Shown here: positions 36,901-45,462 of the stretch, piece by piece
Numbering within the stretch: position 1 is the first letter of the stretch
Layout of the letters: each line of letters opens with the position of its first letter
Origin: Sphingomonas melonis
Lineage (GTDB): Bacteria > Pseudomonadota > Alphaproteobacteria > Sphingomonadales > Sphingomonadaceae
Direction: 5' to 3'
NCBI RefSeq assembly: GCF_013409985.1
Contig: NZ_JACCBY010000003.1
Coordinates: 496,001-560,000 of the forward strand
Length of the DNA stretch: 64,000 bases
Notes under the pieces: generated by a model
What the model saw: only the letters and a program-made list of their open reading frames with translations
The model's database searches: none
What the model was told of the DNA's origin: nothing
Program-made: the position numbers and the translations under genes

Positions 36901-36924
36901 AAAAAAGCGGCCCCGAAGGGCCGC
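36901..36924 (-). terminator. Rho-independent terminator of the small acidic-protein operon
   Basis: On the minus strand GCGGCCC-TTCG-GGGCCGC is followed by six T. A 7-bp stem with a UUCG tetraloop and U-run is a classic intrinsic terminator. It lies just after the gene at 36929-37153. Confidence 0.88.
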
Positions 36925-36928
36925 CAGG

Positions 36929-37153
36929 TCATTGTTGCGTCAGGTCCTGGTTCTTGACCTCGCCGCCGGTGCCGCTGTTGCCGTCGAAGGCGCCGGGATC
37001 GGTGAAGCGCGCGGGCTCCTTGCCGCCTTCGCCGCGGGCGACCGCGTCGGCGCGGGCCTCGACCGCCTGCTCGATGTCGCTGCGCTCGTCGTCGCGGGCG
37101 TCGGGGTTGCTGTCTGGCGCATCCTCGGGGATCGCGTTGGGATCGGTGCTCAT
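36929..37153 (-). CDS. small acidic hydrophilic protein, unknown
   Basis: Predicted 74 aa, very rich in Asp, Glu, Ala and Pro and with no hydrophobic core, so probably disordered. It ends GGEVKNQDLTQQ. The ATG lies 2 nt after the stop of the preceding 53-aa gene and a strong terminator follows, so this is a real two-gene unit. I do not recognise a family. Small hydrophilic proteins like this are often stress-induced in sphingomonads; here that is inference. Confidence 0.65.
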   Translation of the reverse strand: MSTDPNAIPEDAPDSNPDARDDERSDIEQAVEARADAVARGEGGKEPARFTDPGAFDGNSGTGGEVKNQDLTQQ

Positions 37154-37155
37154 CG

Positions 37156-37317
37156 TCAGATCTCCGCCGGCTGCGACGTGCCGGGATCGGTGGCGGGAAT
37201 CGTCGGCGAGGGCACGTCGACGTCGGGCGCGGGCGTCTGGATCTCGGGCGGCGGCGAGTCCGGCTGGACCGGCTGCGGGGTCGGGGCCGGCGTTTCGGGT
37301 GGGGGCTGGGTTGCCAT
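37156..37317 (-). CDS. small Pro-rich protein, unknown
   Basis: Predicted 53 aa, nearly half Pro plus Thr/Gln (PPPETPAPTPQPVQPDSPPP). ATG 37317 has an excellent GGAGAG ribosome-binding site 5 nt before. It is the first gene of a two-gene unit ending at the terminator at 36901. An EcfG-like promoter lies 25-50 nt upstream. The function is unknown and the protein is probably disordered. Confidence 0.6.
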   Translation of the reverse strand: MATQPPPETPAPTPQPVQPDSPPPEIQTPAPDVDVPSPTIPATDPGTSQPAEI

Positions 37318-37341
37318 GTCGGTCTCTCCTTCATATGGTCC

Positions 37342-37366
37342 AACGTTCCGGGTGCGCGCCGGTTGC
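37342..37366 (-). promoter_or_regulatory. candidate EcfG (general stress sigma factor) promoter
   Basis: On the minus strand GCAAC-N16-CGTT stands upstream of the 37317 start. The alphaproteobacterial EcfG consensus is GGAAC-N16/17-CGTT, so there is one mismatch in the -35 box. The spacing to the gene is right. Confidence 0.35.
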
Positions 37367-37466
37367 CTCTTTGCTTGCCCCCGGGCGCCACGCTGGTATA
37401 GACGCGCGCCCAAGGGATGCCCGTCGCAGACTATCTGTGTCGGGAATCCTACGGCGGGTCCTTCGT

Positions 37467-37551
37467 GCGGGCGTGGCGGAATTGGTAGACGCAGCAGGTT
37501 TAGGTCCTGCCATCGCAAGATGTGGGGGTTCGAGTCCCTTCGCCCGCACCA
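37467..37551 (+). tRNA. tRNA-Leu(TAG)
   Basis: 85-nt class II tRNA with CCA encoded. Acceptor GCGGGCG pairs with CGCCCGC. Anticodon stem GCAGG/CCTGC with loop TTTAGGT gives anticodon TAG, reading CTA. A short variable arm (ATCGCAAGAT) is present. A GTCCCGCC/GGCGGGAC hairpin follows at 37552-37574. Confidence 0.97.
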
Positions 37552-37623
37552 GTCCCGCCGCTTTCGGGCGGGACGGCAGCCTTAACGAATTTCCGTCAGA
37601 TTTCTCAAGATTGAAGGCCGAAC

Positions 37624-39291
37624 ATGCAGACTGTCGAGACGTTGAACGAGGGGCTGAAGCGTGCCTACACGCTGACCATCACCGCCAAGGATATCGACGC
37701 CAAGGTCGATGCCGAAGTGAAGCGCATCGCGCCGCAGGTGAAGATGCCCGGCTTCCGCCCCGGCAAGGTCCCGGCCAATCTCGTCCGCAAGATGCATGGT
37801 GAATCGCTCGCCGCCGACGCGCTCAACAGCGCGATCCAGCAGGGCGTGCAGCAGCTGATCGCCGACAAGGCGCTGCGTCCCGCGATGCAGCCCTCGGTCG
37901 CGCTCAACGACGATTACGCGCCCGGCCAGGACGCGGCGGTCACCGTCGAGCTGGAAGTGCTGCCGACCGTGCCGACGCCGGCGATCGATTCGCTCAAGCT
38001 CGAGCGGCTGACCGTGCCGGTCGCCGACGAACTGGTCGACGAGCAGCTGCAGAAGTTCGCCGACCAGTCGAAGAAGTGGGACGACGCGCCCGAGGGCAAG
38101 GCCGCCGAAATGGGTGACCTGGTCACCGTCGATTTCGTCGGCAAGACCGCCGACGGCGTCGCCTTCGACGGCGGCACCGGCACCGACATGGGCGTCGAGC
38201 TCGGCTCGGGCCGCCTGATCCCGGGCTTCGAGGAGCAGCTCGTCGGCGTGACGCTGGGCGAGGAGAAGGTGCTCAACGTGACCTTCCCCGAGGAATATGG
38301 CGCCAAGGAACTCGCCGGCCAGCCCGCGACCTTCGAGATCACCGTCAAGAAGATCCAGGTCGCTGCCGAGAGCACGATCGACGAGGACCTCGCCAAGAAC
38401 CTCGGCCTCGAGAGCCTCGAGCAGCTGCGCGGCCTGATCAAGGGTCAGATCGAGCAGGAGCATAACGGCCTCACCCGCACCCACATGAAGCGCAAGTTGC
38501 TCGACCAGCTCGCCGAGGGTCACGATTTCGAAGTGCCGCCGTCGATGGTCGAGGCCGAGTTCGCGCAGATCTGGCAGCAGCTGGAGCATGAGGCGACGCA
38601 CGAGGAAGATCCCGCCGCGGCGCTGGCCGAGATGGAAGCCGAGCGCGACGATTACCGCAAGATCGCCGAGCGCCGCGTGCGCCTGGGCCTGCTGCTCTCC
38701 GAGATCGGCCAGGCCAATGGCGTCGAAGTGTCGCAGCAGGAGATGAACCGCCTGATCGCGCAGGCCGCGCAGCAGTATCGCGGCGAGGACCAGCAGCGCT
38801 TCATCCAGTACGTCCAGCAGGAGCCGATGGCGGCGGCCCAGCTGCGCGCGCCGCTGTACGAGGACAAGGTCGTCGACTTCCTGTTCGATAAGGCCGAGGT
38901 GACCGACCGCGAAGCGACCCGCGAGGAGCTGGAAGCCGCGATCGAGAGCGAGGACGGTTTCGCGACCGGCACGCACACGCACGATCACGACAACCACAAG
39001 CCCAAGGCGAAGAAGGCCGCGGGTGAGGCCAAGCCGAAGAAGGCCGCCGCCAAGAAGCCGGTCGCCGAGGGCGACAATGCCGCGACCGAGACGCCGGCCG
39101 ACGACGCCGGCACCGAGGAAGCGCCCGCCAAGAAGCCGCGCGCCAAGAAGGCCGCCGCTCCGGTCGACGCCGAGACTGCGGTGACCGAATCGTCGCCGGT
39201 CGCAGCGGAAGCCGCGGAAGGCACCGAGGCCGCCGACGCCCCGGCGAAGAAGCCGCGCGCGAAGAAGGCCGCCGCGTCGAGCGAGGGCTGA
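37624..39291 (+). CDS. tig: trigger factor with long basic C-terminal tail
   Basis: Predicted 555 aa; the usual length is about 430-450. The ribosome-binding domain carries GFRPGKVP (ribosome signature F-R-x-G-x-x-P). The FKBP-type domain has GDLVTVDFVGKTADGVAFDGGTG. The chaperone arms run to about residue 440. The extra ~105 residues start with a His-rich HTHDHDNH segment and contain KKAA and two copies of AKKPRAKKAA, resembling histone H1 tails. Trigger factor binds at the ribosome exit tunnel; the tail could add RNA or ribosome affinity, which is inferred. Confidence 0.95.
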   Translation: MQTVETLNEGLKRAYTLTITAKDIDAKVDAEVKRIAPQVKMPGFRPGKVPANLVRKMHGESLAADALNSAIQQGVQQLIADKALRPAMQPSVALNDDYAPGQDAAVTVELEVLPTVPTPAIDSLKLERLTVPVADELVDEQLQKFADQSKKWDDAPEGKAAEMGDLVTVDFVGKTADGVAFDGGTGTDMGVELGSGRLIPGFEEQLVGVTLGEEKVLNVTFPEEYGAKELAGQPATFEITVKKIQVAAESTIDEDLAKNLGLESLEQLRGLIKGQIEQEHNGLTRTHMKRKLLDQLAEGHDFEVPPSMVEAEFAQIWQQLEHEATHEEDPAAALAEMEAERDDYRKIAERRVRLGLLLSEIGQANGVEVSQQEMNRLIAQAAQQYRGEDQQRFIQYVQQEPMAAAQLRAPLYEDKVVDFLFDKAEVTDREATREELEAAIESEDGFATGTHTHDHDNHKPKAKKAAGEAKPKKAAAKKPVAEGDNAATETPADDAGTEEAPAKKPRAKKAAAPVDAETAVTESSPVAAEAAEGTEAADAPAKKPRAKKAAASSEG

Positions 39292-39326
39292 TGTACGGGG
39301 AGGGGGCTGCGGCTCCTTCCCCACAT

Positions 39327-39420
39327 TGTCATCCCCGCGGAGGCGGGGATCCAGACGCGCGGGTCTCCGATCGAGCCGCAGCGTCAGCGTCTATGGATCC
39401 CCGCCTGCGCGGGGATGACA
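39327..39420. repeat. palindromic repeat, family C copy 2
   Basis: TGTCATCCCCGCGGAGGCGG on one side mirrors GATCCCCGCCTGCGCGGGGA-TGACA on the other. It lies between tig and the glycosyltransferase gene. The sister copy is at 17505-17578. Confidence 0.85.
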
Positions 39421-39442
39421 AAATTCAGTGTAATATGCCAAA

Positions 39443-39510
39443 CCCGTTGGTGCTGAGCCTGTTGAAGCACCGTGAGATGCATTGCCCTTCGACAGGCTCA
39501 GGGCAAACGG
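39443..39510. repeat. palindromic repeat, family E
   Basis: CCCGTTGGTGCTGAGCCTGT-TGAAG is mirrored by CTTCGACAGGCTCAGGGCAA-ACGG. It follows 22 nt after the family C copy, so two different repeat types stand side by side between tig and the next gene. Confidence 0.75.
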
Positions 39511-39558
39511 ACGGATATCGGGTAGACCCATGCCGAGCGCCGCGATGAGGATTCACCC

Positions 39559-40491
39559 GTGACGCAACCGACGATCGCCGTCCTGCTGCCCTGCTACAAC
39601 GAGGCTGCGGCGATTGCGCAGACCGTTGCCGGCTTCCGCGCCGCGCTGCCCGGTGCGACCGTCTACGTCTACGACAACAATTCGACCGACGACACCGTCG
39701 CGGTGGCGCGCGCCGCCGGCGCCGTGGTCCGCACCGAGCGCATCCAGGGCAAGGGCAATGTCGTCCGCCGGATGTTCGCCGACGTCGATGCCGACGTCTA
39801 TGTCATGGCCGACGGCGACGCGACCTATGACGCCGCCTCCGCCCCCGCGCTGGTCGCCAAGCTGTTCGACGAACCCTGCGACATGGTGGTCGGCAGCCGG
39901 GTCAGCCAGGTGCAGGAGAGCTATCGCCGCGGCCACCGCTTCGGCAATGCGTTGCTCACCGGCATGCTCGCGCGGCTGTTCGGGCGCAGCTTCACCGATA
40001 TCCTGTCTGGCTATCGCGTGTTTTCGCGCCGCTTCGTCAAGAGCTTCCCGTCGCTGTCGTCGGGGTTCGAGATCGAGACCGAGATCAGCGTCCATGCTCT
40101 CGAACTCAAGATGCCCTGCGCGGAGGTCGAGACGCCTTATTACGCGCGGCCCGAGGGGTCGGCGTCGAAGCTGAGCACCTATGGTGACGGCTTCCGCATC
40201 CTGCGCACCATCCTGACGCTGTACCGGATCGAACGGCCGCTGCTGTTCTTCGGGGTGATCGGCGCGCTGTTCGCCGCCGTTGGCGTGGCGCTGAGCGTGC
40301 CGCTGGCGATCACCTATATGCACACGCATCTGGTGCCGCGCTTCCCGACCGCGATCCTGATCACCGGGCTGATGATCATCGCCGCCCTGTGCGGTTTCGC
40401 GGGGCTGATCCTCGATACCGTGGTACGCGGCCGGCGTGAGGTGCGACGGCTCGCCTATCTCGCCCATCCCGCCCCGACTGCCGGGGCTTGA
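39559..40491 (+). CDS. family 2 glycosyltransferase, membrane-bound
   Basis: Predicted 310 aa. GT-A fold with [52 protein letters not shown] (DxD) and [18 protein letters not shown]. Two C-terminal membrane helices ([41 protein letters not shown]) follow. This layout is typical of polyprenyl-phosphate or exopolysaccharide glycosyltransferases. Start GTG 39559. The gene separates tig from clpP, which are usually neighbours. Confidence 0.9.
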   Translation: MTQPTIAVLLPCYNEAAAIAQTVAGFRAALPGATVYVYDNNSTDDTVAVARAAGAVVRTERIQGKGNVVRRMFADVDADVYVMADGDATYDAASAPALVAKLFDEPCDMVVGSRVSQVQESYRRGHRFGNALLTGMLARLFGRSFTDILSGYRVFSRRFVKSFPSLSSGFEIETEISVHALELKMPCAEVETPYYARPEGSASKLSTYGDGFRILRTILTLYRIERPLLFFGVIGALFAAVGVALSVPLAITYMHTHLVPRFPTAILITGLMIIAALCGFAGLILDTVVRGRREVRRLAYLAHPAPTAGA

Positions 40492-40515
40492 ACTCCCCCG
40501 TGGGAGCGCCGATGT
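40487..40515 (+). promoter_or_regulatory. candidate heat-shock (sigma-32) promoter of clpP
   Basis: CTTGAA (40487-40492, overlapping the glycosyltransferase stop) is a perfect -35. GCCGATGT (40508-40515) matches CCCCATNT at five of eight positions, with 15-nt spacing. clpP is a known sigma-32 target in proteobacteria. Confidence 0.35.
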
Positions 40516-40547
40516 TGGCATCCTTCGGGGCATATAGAGAGATTTTC

Positions 40548-41237
40548 ATGCATAATCCGTTCGAGACCGGCGACTTCATGAGCCCGATGGCCAGTGCCGG
40601 CCTTGGCTTGCAGCAGACCCAGGCGGGGCTGGTGCCGATCGTCATCGAACAGTCGAACCGCGGCGAGCGCTCGTTCGACATCTTCAGCCGCCTGCTGCGC
40701 GAGCGGATCATCTTCGTCACCGGCGGCGTCGAGGATGGCATGGCCAGCCTCATCACCGCGCAGCTGCTCTTCCTCGAGTCCGAGAACCCGAAGAAGGACA
40801 TCTTCATGTACATCAACTCGCCGGGCGGCGTCGTCACGGCGGGCATGGCGATCCACGACACGATGCAATATATCCGTCCGCGCGTCGGCACGGTGTGCAT
40901 CGGCCAGGCGGCGTCGATGGGCAGCTTCCTGCTCGCCAGCGGTGAGCCTGGCATGCGCGTGGCGCTGACCAATGCGCGGATCATGATCCACCAGCCGTCG
41001 GGCGGCGCGCAGGGCATGGCCAGCGACATCGAGATCCAGGCGAAGGAAATCCTGCGCATCCGCGCCCGGATGAACCAGCTGTACGCGCAGTACACCGGTC
41101 AGCCGATCGAGGAGATCGAGCGTCGGATGGATCGCGACACGTTCCTGGAGGCGCATGAAGCCAAGGAATTCGGGCTGGTCGACGAAGTGTTCGACAAGCG
41201 CCCGACTCCGTCGGAAGATGCTGCCGCAGCGGCATAA
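40548..41237 (+). CDS. clpP: ATP-dependent Clp protease proteolytic subunit
   Basis: Predicted 229 aa. The catalytic triad is S123 (GQAASMGS), H148 (MIHQPSGG) and D197 (DRDTF). The N-terminal extension ([20 protein letters not shown]) is longer and more Met-rich than in E. coli and may be a cleaved propeptide. It forms the tetradecameric chamber fed by ClpX, whose gene is next. ATG 40548 follows AGAGAGA. Confidence 0.96.
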   Translation: MHNPFETGDFMSPMASAGLGLQQTQAGLVPIVIEQSNRGERSFDIFSRLLRERIIFVTGGVEDGMASLITAQLLFLESENPKKDIFMYINSPGGVVTAGMAIHDTMQYIRPRVGTVCIGQAASMGSFLLASGEPGMRVALTNARIMIHQPSGGAQGMASDIEIQAKEILRIRARMNQLYAQYTGQPIEEIERRMDRDTFLEAHEAKEFGLVDEVFDKRPTPSEDAAAAA

Positions 41238-41357
41238 AGGCGCAGTTGCGCGCCGGAACGAGCCGTTAGGGACGTTTGGGCGTTGTGGTTTGCGTAACGG
41301 CCGGGCTACCATGTCCGGCCTCACCAGCGGGGCCTCACCCGCGACAAGGAAGTTTGA

Positions 41358-42629
41358 ATGACGAAACTGAGCGGTGGCGACTCGAAGAGCACCCTCTACT
41401 GCTCGTTCTGCGGCAAGTCGCAGCACGAGGTCCGCAAGCTGATTGCCGGACCGACCGTGTTCATCTGCGACGAGTGCGTCGAGCTGTGCAACGACATCAT
41501 CCGTGAGGAGACGAAGTCGGCGCTGGTGTCCAAGAAGGACGGCGGCGTGCCGACTCCGCAGGAGATCTGCGACGTCCTCGACGATTACGTCATCGGGCAG
41601 AAGCGCGCCAAGCGCGTGCTGTCGGTGGCGGTCCACAACCATTACAAGCGCCTGAACCACGGCGCCAAGGGTGCGGACGTCGAGCTCAGCAAGTCGAACA
41701 TCCTGCTCGTCGGCCCGACCGGCTGCGGCAAGACGCTGCTGGCGCAGACGCTGGCGCGCATCCTCGACGTGCCGTTCACCATGGCGGACGCGACGACGCT
41801 GACCGAGGCGGGCTATGTCGGCGAGGATGTCGAGAACATCATCCTCAAGCTGCTCCAGGCGTCCGACTATAACGTCGAGCGCGCGCAGCGCGGCATCGTC
41901 TATATCGACGAGATCGACAAGATCAGCCGCAAGGCGGAGAATCCGTCGATCACCCGCGACGTGTCGGGCGAGGGCGTGCAGCAGGCGCTGCTCAAGCTGA
42001 TGGAAGGCACCACCGCCAGCGTGCCGCCGCAGGGCGGGCGCAAACATCCGCAGCAGGAATTCCTGCAGGTCGACACGACGAACATCCTGTTCATCTGCGG
42101 CGGCGCTTTTTCGGGCCTCGAGAAGATCATCGGCGACCGTCTGCAGGGCAAGTCGATCGGCTTCGGCGCCTATGTCGCGGCACCCGAGGAGAAGCGCACC
42201 GGCGAGCTGCTGCGCCAGACCGAGCCGGAGGATCTGCTCAAGTTCGGCCTGATCCCCGAGTTCGTCGGCCGTCTGCCGGTGATCGCGACGCTGGAGGACC
42301 TCGACATTCCGGCGCTGGTCAAGATCCTGTCCGAGCCGAAGAACGCGCTGGTGAAACAGTATCAGAAGCTGTTCGAGATGGAGCAGGTCGAGCTCGACTT
42401 CACCGACGATGCGCTGGTGACGGTCGCCAAGAAGGCGATCGAGCGCAAGACCGGTGCGCGCGGGCTGCGCTCGATCCTCGAGGCGATCCTGCTCGACACG
42501 ATGTTCGACCTGCCCGGTATGGATGGCGTCGACGAGGTGATGATCGACAAGGACGTGATCGAGGGCCGCAAGGAGCCGATTCGCGTCTATGCCGAGAAGA
42601 AGAAGGATGGGGCGGGCGCCGCGGCCTGA
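41358..42629 (+). CDS. clpX: ATP-dependent Clp protease ATP-binding subunit ClpX
   Basis: Predicted 423 aa. It has an N-terminal zinc finger ([30 protein letters not shown]), Walker A GPTGCGKT, Walker [10 protein letters not shown], the pore loop GYVGEDVEN and the sensor region [10 protein letters not shown]. It unfolds substrates for ClpP. A strong terminator follows the gene. Confidence 0.97.
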   Translation: MTKLSGGDSKSTLYCSFCGKSQHEVRKLIAGPTVFICDECVELCNDIIREETKSALVSKKDGGVPTPQEICDVLDDYVIGQKRAKRVLSVAVHNHYKRLNHGAKGADVELSKSNILLVGPTGCGKTLLAQTLARILDVPFTMADATTLTEAGYVGEDVENIILKLLQASDYNVERAQRGIVYIDEIDKISRKAENPSITRDVSGEGVQQALLKLMEGTTASVPPQGGRKHPQQEFLQVDTTNILFICGGAFSGLEKIIGDRLQGKSIGFGAYVAAPEEKRTGELLRQTEPEDLLKFGLIPEFVGRLPVIATLEDLDIPALVKILSEPKNALVKQYQKLFEMEQVELDFTDDALVTVAKKAIERKTGARGLRSILEAILLDTMFDLPGMDGVDEVMIDKDVIEGRKEPIRVYAEKKKDGAGAAA

Positions 42630-42652
42630 GGCTTTTCCCTTGGGCGGAAATG

Positions 42653-42681
42653 GGGGCGTCGCGCGAGCGGCGCCCCTTTTT
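42653..42681 (+). terminator. Rho-independent terminator after clpX
   Basis: GGGGCGTCGC-GCGA-GCGGCGCCCC followed by five T. A 10-bp stem with one T-G pair and a tetraloop, 23 nt after the clpX stop. Confidence 0.88.
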
Positions 42682-42781
42682 CGTGGGCGCGGGGTGTGGC
42701 CGCGGGCGGCTGTGCCCCGGACGGGTGCGGCTGTCGTATGGAACTGAGGCAGTGAGGTTCGATCGGCACCCTCTTCCTGTC

Positions 42782-42888
42782 CGTCACCCCGAACTCGTTC
42801 CGGGGTCCACCCTGCGGCGAGGAGAGTGGCTTGGGAACACAGCGTCCCCCCGCGGCCCGGTGGACCCCGGAACAAGTCCGGGGTGACG
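42782..42888. repeat. palindromic repeat, family D copy 2
   Basis: CGTCACCCCGAACTCGTTCC is mirrored by CCGGAACAAGTCCGGGG-TGACG. It lies between the clpX terminator and the CPBP-like gene; the rest of that 400-nt gap holds nothing I recognise. Confidence 0.88.
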
Positions 42889-43032
42889 GGGGTGGGCGGC
42901 AAGCGTCGGGCAACAGCGAATGTTCATAGGCACTCCCGCTGTGTGAGGGGGGAATCAGCCAAATAGCCGCGTCGCCTCATCCGGGGTTAACGCTGGCCGG
43001 CCCACACCGGGCCGACAACCGACGGAGCGATA

Positions 43033-43566
43033 ATGGCAACACGGATCGAGACGGCGCCGGACCTCAGTCCGGCATGGCATGAGGGCAGGGGGCCGCTCGC
43101 CATCCTGCCGCCGCTGCTGTTCCGGCAGCGGCAGGCGTGGCTGGCGATCCTCGTCGGCTGGCTGCTGACTATCGTCGGCAGCATCGTGCTGAGTGCCATC
43201 ATCGAACGGCTGGTGCCCGGCCGCCCGGGCCCCGATCTCGGCGATACCTCCGGCCCGATGAAATTGTTCCTCGTCGCCGGCTTCAGTCCGGTGGTCGAGA
43301 CGCTGGTCATGGCCGGTGTGCTCGGCCTGCTGCTGCGCTGGCTGGCGGGCTGGCAGGCGGTGATCGCCAGCAGCGCCCTGTGGGGCATCGCGCACAGCCT
43401 CGCCACGCCATTATGGGGCGCGGTGATCTGGTGGCCGTTCCTGATTTTCTCGACGCTCTACGTCACCTGGCGGCCGCGCGGCTTCTGGCGCGCCATCGGC
43501 GTCGTGGTGGCGGTGCACGTGCTCCAGAACCTGTTTCCCGCGATCCTGCTCGTCATGGGCGGGTGA
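43033..43566 (+). CDS. CPBP/CAAX-protease-like membrane protein, degenerate motif
   Basis: Predicted 177 aa with about four hydrophobic segments (AWLAILVGWLLTIVGSIVLSAI; FSPVVETLVMAGVLGLLLRWL; WGAVIWWPFLIFSTLYVTW; AIGVVVAVHVLQNLFPAILLV). The placement of E (VVETLVMAG), H (WGIAHSLA) and a late H resembles CPBP intramembrane proteases, but the EExxxR motif is not complete. A diverged or inactive member is likely. GGAGCG precedes the ATG. Confidence 0.6.
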   Translation: MATRIETAPDLSPAWHEGRGPLAILPPLLFRQRQAWLAILVGWLLTIVGSIVLSAIIERLVPGRPGPDLGDTSGPMKLFLVAGFSPVVETLVMAGVLGLLLRWLAGWQAVIASSALWGIAHSLATPLWGAVIWWPFLIFSTLYVTWRPRGFWRAIGVVVAVHVLQNLFPAILLVMGG

Positions 43567-43644
43567 GAGGCGGCGGCGATCGCCGTAGCGCAGGCGTTCG
43601 CCTTCTCGTAGACCCCGTACATCGTCGGGGAAACGAGCCGAATC

Positions 43645-44289
43645 ATGTCGTTATCGGAACGCTATCATCGCGATGGGCATGTTGCCCTGCCGCAGTTGTT
43701 CGTGCCGGAGGTGCTGCTCGCCTTCTATCAGATGATGCAAAGCGATCTGCAGGCGGCCGGACGGCCGTTGCAGAGCTTCACCGCTCGTGGCCCGCTGCTT
43801 CGCCGGCCAGCGATCGAGATATATGCGTTCCAATATGCGCCCATGCTCACGTTTCTGTGGGGACTGACGCCGCGCGTCGCCGACGTGGTCGGACGCGCGT
43901 TGCTGCCGACCTACGCGTACTTTCGGGCCTATCAGCAAGGCGACGTGTGCAGGGTGCATTCGGATCGGCAGGCCTGCGAGCACAGCCTGTCGCTCACCAT
44001 AGCCTATGGCGACGACCAGCCGTGGCCATTGTCCGTTGCGACCGAGCGCACTGACGTGCCGCTGCCGACCGTATCGGAGGATTTCGGAACGCAGCCATAT
44101 GCTTCGGTGGCGATGCAGCCGGGCGATGGCGTGCTCTACCAAGGCACGCATCATCGGCATGGGCGGCTGGATGCCAATCCCAACAGCTGGTCGGCGCACC
44201 TGTTCCTGCACTGGGTCGAGAAGGACGGGCGCTATCGCGACCAGGCCTTCGACCGCCCCGCGCAGGTTCGGGCGGTGCAGGCGCGGTGA
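43645..44289 (+). CDS. 2-oxoglutarate/Fe(II) oxygenase-like protein
   Basis: Predicted 214 aa. Iron ligands H105-x-D107 (CRVHSDRQ) and distal H172 with R174 (YQGTHHRHGRLD) fit a double-stranded beta-helix oxygenase, with MQPGDGVLYQG the usual strand before it. The substrate is unknown. The neighbouring genes (CPBP-like and Mn-catalase) give no clear hint. Confidence 0.7.
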   Translation: MSLSERYHRDGHVALPQLFVPEVLLAFYQMMQSDLQAAGRPLQSFTARGPLLRRPAIEIYAFQYAPMLTFLWGLTPRVADVVGRALLPTYAYFRAYQQGDVCRVHSDRQACEHSLSLTIAYGDDQPWPLSVATERTDVPLPTVSEDFGTQPYASVAMQPGDGVLYQGTHHRHGRLDANPNSWSAHLFLHWVEKDGRYRDQAFDRPAQVRAVQAR

Positions 44290-44334
44290 CGAGGAGGACC
44301 GGCGACGCTTCCACCGCCGCCGGTCCCCGAACGA

Positions 44335-45195
44335 TCAGGCCTTGCCGATCTGGTCGGTCTGCGCGCCGCTGTCGGGGCGGGCGGGGCCGAGGATCGGTTC
44401 CTGGCCGAGCGGCTCGTTGCGGAATACGGTGTATTCGCCCTTGCCGTCGACCGACGGACCGCTGGTCCAGCGCCCCTCGGGGAAGGTGCCGTCGACCGAG
44501 GTCGCGTAGAAGTTATAGTTGTTCTGGTTGTCTTCCTCGCTCTGCGGGAAGCTGTTCGGAATCGGCGCCTGCGTGGTGAGACCGCCGAGTTCCTCGACGA
44601 CCGCGAGCCACTGATTCTGGTGCATCGTGTCGCGCGCGATCATATAGTGGAGCATCTTCTTCATGCCCTCGTCATGCGCGGCGTTGAACAGGCGCACCGC
44701 GAGGACGCGGCCGGTGCTCTCGGCAGCGACGTTGGCATACATGTCGGCGGCGACGTTGCCGCTGGCATAGATGTGGCTCATGTTGAACGGCACGCCGTCC
44801 GAATCGATCGGCATCGCGGCAAGGCCGCTCGACAGCAGATTCTTGTGGATCAGCCCTTCGATGATGTGGCGCGGCCGCTCGCCGCCCATCACCGCCCCGA
44901 CGATGCCATCGGCTGCGCCCTCTTCCTGCAACGAGGCGGGTGCCTTGTCGAGGTTAAGCGCCACGGCGGTCGCCAGCATCTCGATATGGCCGATCTCTTC
45001 GGTCGCGGTGTGCAGCAGCATGTCGCGATAGCGCGTGTCCGGCGCGCGATTGCCCCACGCCTGGAAGAAATATTGCATGCAGACGCGAATCTCGCCTTCG
45101 ACGCCGCCGATCGCCTGTTGCAGCATCCGCGCGAACTGCGGGTCCGGCTTCTCGACGGTGACGGGATATTGCAGGCGTTTGTCATGATAATACAT
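44335..45195 (-). CDS. manganese catalase
   Basis: Predicted 286 aa. Ferritin-like four-helix bundle with dinuclear Mn ligands: E35 (GGVEGEIRV), E66/E67 and H70 (TEEIGHIEML), a third-helix Glu (NVAAESTGR) and a late His (RDTMHQNQWL). It breaks down hydrogen peroxide without heme. The C-terminal ~60 residues are polar. Convergent with the upstream oxygenase gene. ATG 45195 is preceded by GGAGACGCC. Confidence 0.94.
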   Translation of the reverse strand: MYYHDKRLQYPVTVEKPDPQFARMLQQAIGGVEGEIRVCMQYFFQAWGNRAPDTRYRDMLLHTATEEIGHIEMLATAVALNLDKAPASLQEEGAADGIVGAVMGGERPRHIIEGLIHKNLLSSGLAAMPIDSDGVPFNMSHIYASGNVAADMYANVAAESTGRVLAVRLFNAAHDEGMKKMLHYMIARDTMHQNQWLAVVEELGGLTTQAPIPNSFPQSEEDNQNNYNFYATSVDGTFPEGRWTSGPSVDGKGEYTVFRNEPLGQEPILGPARPDSGAQTDQIGKA

Positions 45196-45462
45196 TGCGG
45201 CGTCTCCAGTGTCTGGGAAGAAACATGTCGGCGTCGCACCGACCCTGACCCAACCGTTAACGACGCCGCAGGTTTATTGCGGAGCCATAACAAAGCCGAA
45301 CAATCGTAATAACTTACATCAGGCCGGTCCGATCATGCCGGTTGCGCCGGATGAATTCTTGATCCGTATCAAAATGTAAACGGCAGCTTTGCGGCGCGGC
45401 CATCGCGGACCTTTTCGCCGGCCAGGAGCATTGGCTTGCCGTAACGATCAGGAGGAGACAGC

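Noticed and set aside
45196..45310. EcfG promoter before the Mn-catalase gene
   Set aside because: CGTT boxes are present but no GGAAC-like -35 lies at 16-17 nt, so the match is not better than chance.
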